A stretch of 14,179 bases of DNA from contig CAJTLK010000045.1 in the NCBI GenBank assembly GCA_910577415.1, positions 1 through 14,179 of the forward strand. The letters run 5' to 3'. Shown piece after piece: positions 11,675-14,179 of this stretch. The stretch comes from an uncultured Oscillospiraceae bacterium (GTDB lineage: Bacteria > Bacillota > Clostridia > Oscillospirales > Oscillospiraceae). The notes under the pieces were generated by a model. The model was not told the origin of the DNA, made no database searches, and saw only the letters and a list, made by a program, of their open reading frames with translations. The first letter of the stretch is position 1, and every line of letters starts with the position of its first letter. The translations under genes were made by a program, and so were the position numbers.

Positions 11675-12934
11675 ATGAAAAAGCCCTTCGTCACCGCTCA
11701 ACAGCTCCAGGCCATCACTCAGCAATACCCCACCCCGTTCCACCTATATAATGAGAAAGGCATCCGGGAAACCGCCCGGGCCCTCAAGGCCGCCTTTGCC
11801 TGGAACCCAGGGTTCAAGGAATATTTTGCCGTGAAAGCCACTCCCACCCCCACCATCCTGAAGATTCTCCAGGAGGAGGGCTGCGGCACCGACTGCTCCT
11901 CCCTCACCGAGCTGATGCTCTCGGACAAGTGCGGGTTTTCAGGCAGCGAGATCATGTTCTCCTCCAATGAGACTCCGGCAGAGGAATACGCCCTGGCCGC
12001 CAAGCTGGGGGCCACCATCAATCTGGACGACTTCACTCACATCGACTTTCTGAAGGATACCATCGGGTATATCCCCGAGACCATCTCCTGCCGCTTCAAC
12101 CCCGGCGGGGTGTTCCAGCTTGGGGAGAGCAAGGAGGGCTTCCAGGTCATGGATACCCCCGGCGACTCCAAGTACGGCTTCACCCGGGAACAGCTTTTCG
12201 AGGGCTTCCGCAAGCTGAAGTCCATGGGGGCCAATCGGTTCGGCATTCACGCCTTTCTGGCCTCCAACACCCTCTCCGACGAGTATTACCCCGCCTTAGC
12301 CGGCATCCTCTTCCGGCTGGCTGCCGACCTCCAGAAGGAGACCGGCTGTCATGTGTGCTTTATCAACCTCTCCGGCGGCGTGGGCATTCCCTACCGCCCC
12401 GACCAGAGAGCCAATGATATTGCCGCCATCGGCGCGGGGGTGAAGGAGCAGTATGAAAAGATCCTGGTCCCCGCCGGGATGGACGATGTGGCCATCTTCA
12501 CCGAGCTTGGGCGGTATATGCTGGGTCCCAACGGGTGCCTTGTCACCAAGGTCCTCCACTTCAAGCACACCTATAAGGAATATGTGGGGGTGGACGCCTG
12601 CGCCGCCAACCTGATGCGCCCCGCCATGTACGGGGCCTACCACCACATTTCCGTCATGGGCAAGGAGGACCTTCCCTGCGACCACGTCTACGACGTGGTG
12701 GGCGGGCTGTGCGAAAACAACGACAAGTTTGCCATCGACCGGGCCTTGCCGGAGATCGCCCTTGGCGACCTGCTGGTCATCCACGACAGCGGCGCCCACG
12801 GCTTTTCTATGGGCTACAACTACAACGGCAAGCTGCGCTCGGCGGAGCTGCTGTTAAAGGAAGACGGCAGCGTGAAGCTCATCCGTCGTGCCGAGACGCC
12901 GGAGGACTATTTCTCCACCATGATCTTTGAATAA
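11675..12934 (+). CDS. Divergent diaminopimelate decarboxylase-family PLP enzyme
   Basis: A 419-residue cytosolic fold-III PLP decarboxylase. N-terminal barrel: 'PFHLYN', the PLP lysine Lys54 in 'YFAVKATPTP' (canonical AxKAN), glycine-rich phosphate loop 'SGGVGIPY' (233-240) and 'ELGRYM' (277-282; canonical EPGR). C-terminal beta domain: 'RPAMYGAYH' (315-323), catalytic-type Cys346 in 'CENND' (canonical CESGD) and 'HGFSMGYNYN' (375-384). It departs from standard LysA at several motifs; the HIGS block is 'HAFLAS'. It may still be a meso-DAP decarboxylase making lysine, but an altered substrate is possible. A GTG at 11663 would extend it by four residues, but the site TAAGGATGTGA overlaps that GTG and is well placed for ATG 11675. 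The start of a probable three-gene operon. Confidence 0.82.
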   Translation: MKKPFVTAQQLQAITQQYPTPFHLYNEKGIRETARALKAAFAWNPGFKEYFAVKATPTPTILKILQEEGCGTDCSSLTELMLSDKCGFSGSEIMFSSNETPAEEYALAAKLGATINLDDFTHIDFLKDTIGYIPETISCRFNPGGVFQLGESKEGFQVMDTPGDSKYGFTREQLFEGFRKLKSMGANRFGIHAFLASNTLSDEYYPALAGILFRLAADLQKETGCHVCFINLSGGVGIPYRPDQRANDIAAIGAGVKEQYEKILVPAGMDDVAIFTELGRYMLGPNGCLVTKVLHFKHTYKEYVGVDACAANLMRPAMYGAYHHISVMGKEDLPCDHVYDVVGGLCENNDKFAIDRALPEIALGDLLVIHDSGAHGFSMGYNYNGKLRSAELLLKEDGSVKLIRRAETPEDYFSTMIFE

Positions 12935-12946
12935 GGAGAGTGCGTT

Positions 12947-13819
12947 ATGGGCCTGTTTGACCGCTTTAAGAAAAAGCAAGTCTCCGCCCCGGCGGAGAAC
13001 GCCTCCCCGAAGGCTCCCCAGTCGGAGTGGCCCCAGCCTCCCGCAGCCGATACCATGTGCTTACTGCTCATGGACCGCCTTCTGGACAGTATAGAGCCCG
13101 CTGTCGCCCTGCTCCGCTCTACCTTTGGCGAGAACGCCGTGGGCGGCGTGGACGACAGCCATCCCAGAGTACCCGCCGTCACCGTCACCGTGGACGGTCT
13201 GGAGTTCTGGGTCTCCTATCTGCCCATGCCGGTGCCCCCCGATTCGGCAGACATTCCCACGGCGGCCAGGTACAGCTTTCTCCTCTCCGATGAGGAAAAG
13301 CAGGCTTTTATCTCCCACAAGTCCTTCTGGATGCTGGCCCAAAAGGGCGGCGGCAAGACCCTGGCGGAAAAGCGCCGGGTCTGCTGGGCCTTCTCCCGCC
13401 TCATTTCTGCCCTTATGGGGCTGGACGGCGCGGTGGGGATCAACCCCATCAACCGGGGCGGACTGCTGGTGAGCAAGCGCCACTGTCTCCAGCAACGGGA
13501 GCTGATGGAGGGCAAGTCCTGGGACAACGCCGACGGTTTCTTCCCCGTCCCTCTATGGGTGTGGGTCTACGGAACCACCGGCGACGGTGGCAAGCCTACC
13601 ATCCAGACCACCGGCCTCAAGGATTTTGGTCTGCCCGAGCTGGGCTTTTTTGACCCTCAGCGGGAGGTAAAAGAGCTGCTGGATCTGCTCTACTCCATGT
13701 CCTGCCTCCAGATCACCGGGAAACAGCTCTACCGCAATATGGCCCTGGTGCCCCTGGACGAGAAGACCGAGGTGGTCTGCAAGCAGGACGGCGAGACCCT
13801 GTTCTTCATCGGAGCATAA
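12947..13819 (+). CDS. DUF4261 domain-containing protein
   Basis: A 290-residue soluble protein. It opens with a basic MGLFDRFKKK helix, then a Pro/Ala-rich linker (about 14-34), then a DUF4261-like body: 'VTVDGLEFWVSYLPMPVP', 'HKSFWMLAQKGGGKT', 'PLWVWVYGTTGDGGKPTIQTTGLKDFGLPELGF' and 'ELLDLLYSMSCLQITG'. The GGGKT is not in a P-loop context, so ATP binding should not be inferred. The biochemical role of DUF4261 is unknown; relatives often sit in housekeeping or secretion-associated contexts. ATG 12947 has AAGGAGAG with 6-8 nt spacing, 12 nt after the decarboxylase stop; the next gene begins 3 nt after its stop, so the three are almost certainly co-transcribed. Confidence 0.8.
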   Translation: MGLFDRFKKKQVSAPAENASPKAPQSEWPQPPAADTMCLLLMDRLLDSIEPAVALLRSTFGENAVGGVDDSHPRVPAVTVTVDGLEFWVSYLPMPVPPDSADIPTAARYSFLLSDEEKQAFISHKSFWMLAQKGGGKTLAEKRRVCWAFSRLISALMGLDGAVGINPINRGGLLVSKRHCLQQRELMEGKSWDNADGFFPVPLWVWVYGTTGDGGKPTIQTTGLKDFGLPELGFFDPQREVKELLDLLYSMSCLQITGKQLYRNMALVPLDEKTEVVCKQDGETLFFIGA

Positions 13820-13822
13820 GAA

Positions 13823-14179
13823 ATGGAATTCTCCACCGTAACTGTAAAAGGGCGGTTTGCCCCCTCCCCCAGCGGACGGATGCATCTGGGCAACCTCTTC
13901 TCCTTTCTCCTGGCCTGGCTCTCCGCCCGCTCTCAGGACGGTAAAATGGTCCTCCGGGTGGAGGACCTGGACCCGGTGCGCTGTCAGCCCTCGTACGCCT
14001 GGCAGCTGATGGAGGACCTGGAGTGGCTGGGTCTGGACTGGGACGAGGGAGGCGAAAGCCCCTCCACCTGGCAGTCCAACCGGGGAGGGCTCTATGCCGC
14101 CGCCTTCGAGAAGCTGTCGGCTATGGGTCTCACCTACCCTTGCTTTTGCTCCCGCATCCAGCGGCTCAATGAGGCCCCA
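13823..14179 (+). CDS. gluQ: Glutamyl-Q tRNA(Asp) synthetase, N-terminal part (cut by window edge)
   Basis: The first 119 residues are visible. The class I HIGH signature is 'SGRMHLGN' within 'RFAPSPSGRMHLGNLFSFLLAW'; then 'RVEDLDPVRC', 'DLEWLGLDWDEGG' and 'YPCFCSR'. GluQRS glutamylates the queuosine base at position 34 of tRNA(Asp), not the 3' end. The EDLDPxR block and the 'YPCFCSR' zinc-binding Cys pair point to GluQRS; ordinary GltX has an EDTDxxR pattern and a large C-terminal anticodon domain, which the window edge prevents checking. ATG 13823 follows DUF4261 by 3 nt, and its site GGAG (13811-13814) lies inside the previous gene, suggesting coupled translation. Confidence 0.85.
   Translation, partial: MEFSTVTVKGRFAPSPSGRMHLGNLFSFLLAWLSARSQDGKMVLRVEDLDPVRCQPSYAWQLMEDLEWLGLDWDEGGESPSTWQSNRGGLYAAAFEKLSAMGLTYPCFCSRIQRLNEAP

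Noticed and set aside
13435..13830. P-loop ATPase reading of GGGKT in the DUF4261 protein
   Set aside because: The motif lies at about residue 133-137 without the preceding strand, the GxxxxGK spacing or a Walker B; likely coincidental.

Overview
The window looks like a chromosomal segment of a moderately GC-rich low-G+C-lineage Firmicute (class Clostridia, probably an Oscillospiraceae gut anaerobe of the Flavonifractor/Oscillibacter type). This is inferred from strong AGGAGG-type ribosome binding sites, sigma-A promoters with 17-bp spacers, a YerC/TrpR-like protein, SleB-type hydrolases fused to copper-amine-oxidase-like domains, SLH domains and a CIRCE heat-shock operator. I see no mobile element, CRISPR array, rRNA or tRNA.

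Layout. Positions 1-1385 (minus strand) hold an operon yerC-like regulator -> class I methyltransferase -> hslO (Hsp33, cut by the window edge), with its own promoter. Divergent from it is a DUF3298-like protein (1445-2149, plus), followed by rpmB (ribosomal protein L28) with a clear promoter and terminator, and a doubtful 61-residue ORF. After a repeat-bearing intergenic stretch come three consecutive cell-wall hydrolase genes (3084-6494). Each has its own sigma-A promoter and terminator. Two are paralogous secreted SleB-family proteins; the third is an SLH-anchored M15-family peptidase. The second SleB gene has a perfect WalR-type box across its -10 region.

Positions 6577-9940 (minus) hold hsp20 -> clpB behind a CIRCE element, so protein-folding stress genes (with hslO at the left edge) recur in the window. 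Next is a minus-strand uracil permease gene (uraA/pyrP). Its ~150-nt leader contains a promoter, a 24-codon ORF with a Shine-Dalgarno sequence, a U-rich tract and an intrinsic terminator whose stem overlaps the end of that ORF. This layout resembles UTP-sensing pyrBI attenuation of enterobacteria rather than a PyrR attenuator, and is the most interesting item here.

The right end (11605-14179, plus) is an apparent operon: a divergent diaminopimelate-decarboxylase-family PLP enzyme, a DUF4261 protein and the start of a glutamyl-Q-tRNA(Asp) synthetase.

Start codons were chosen by ribosome binding site. They differ from the longest ORF for hslO, rpmB, the first SleB gene, the SLH/M15 gene (GTG), hsp20, uraA and the decarboxylase. 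All assignments rest on reading the sequence; no database search was run.
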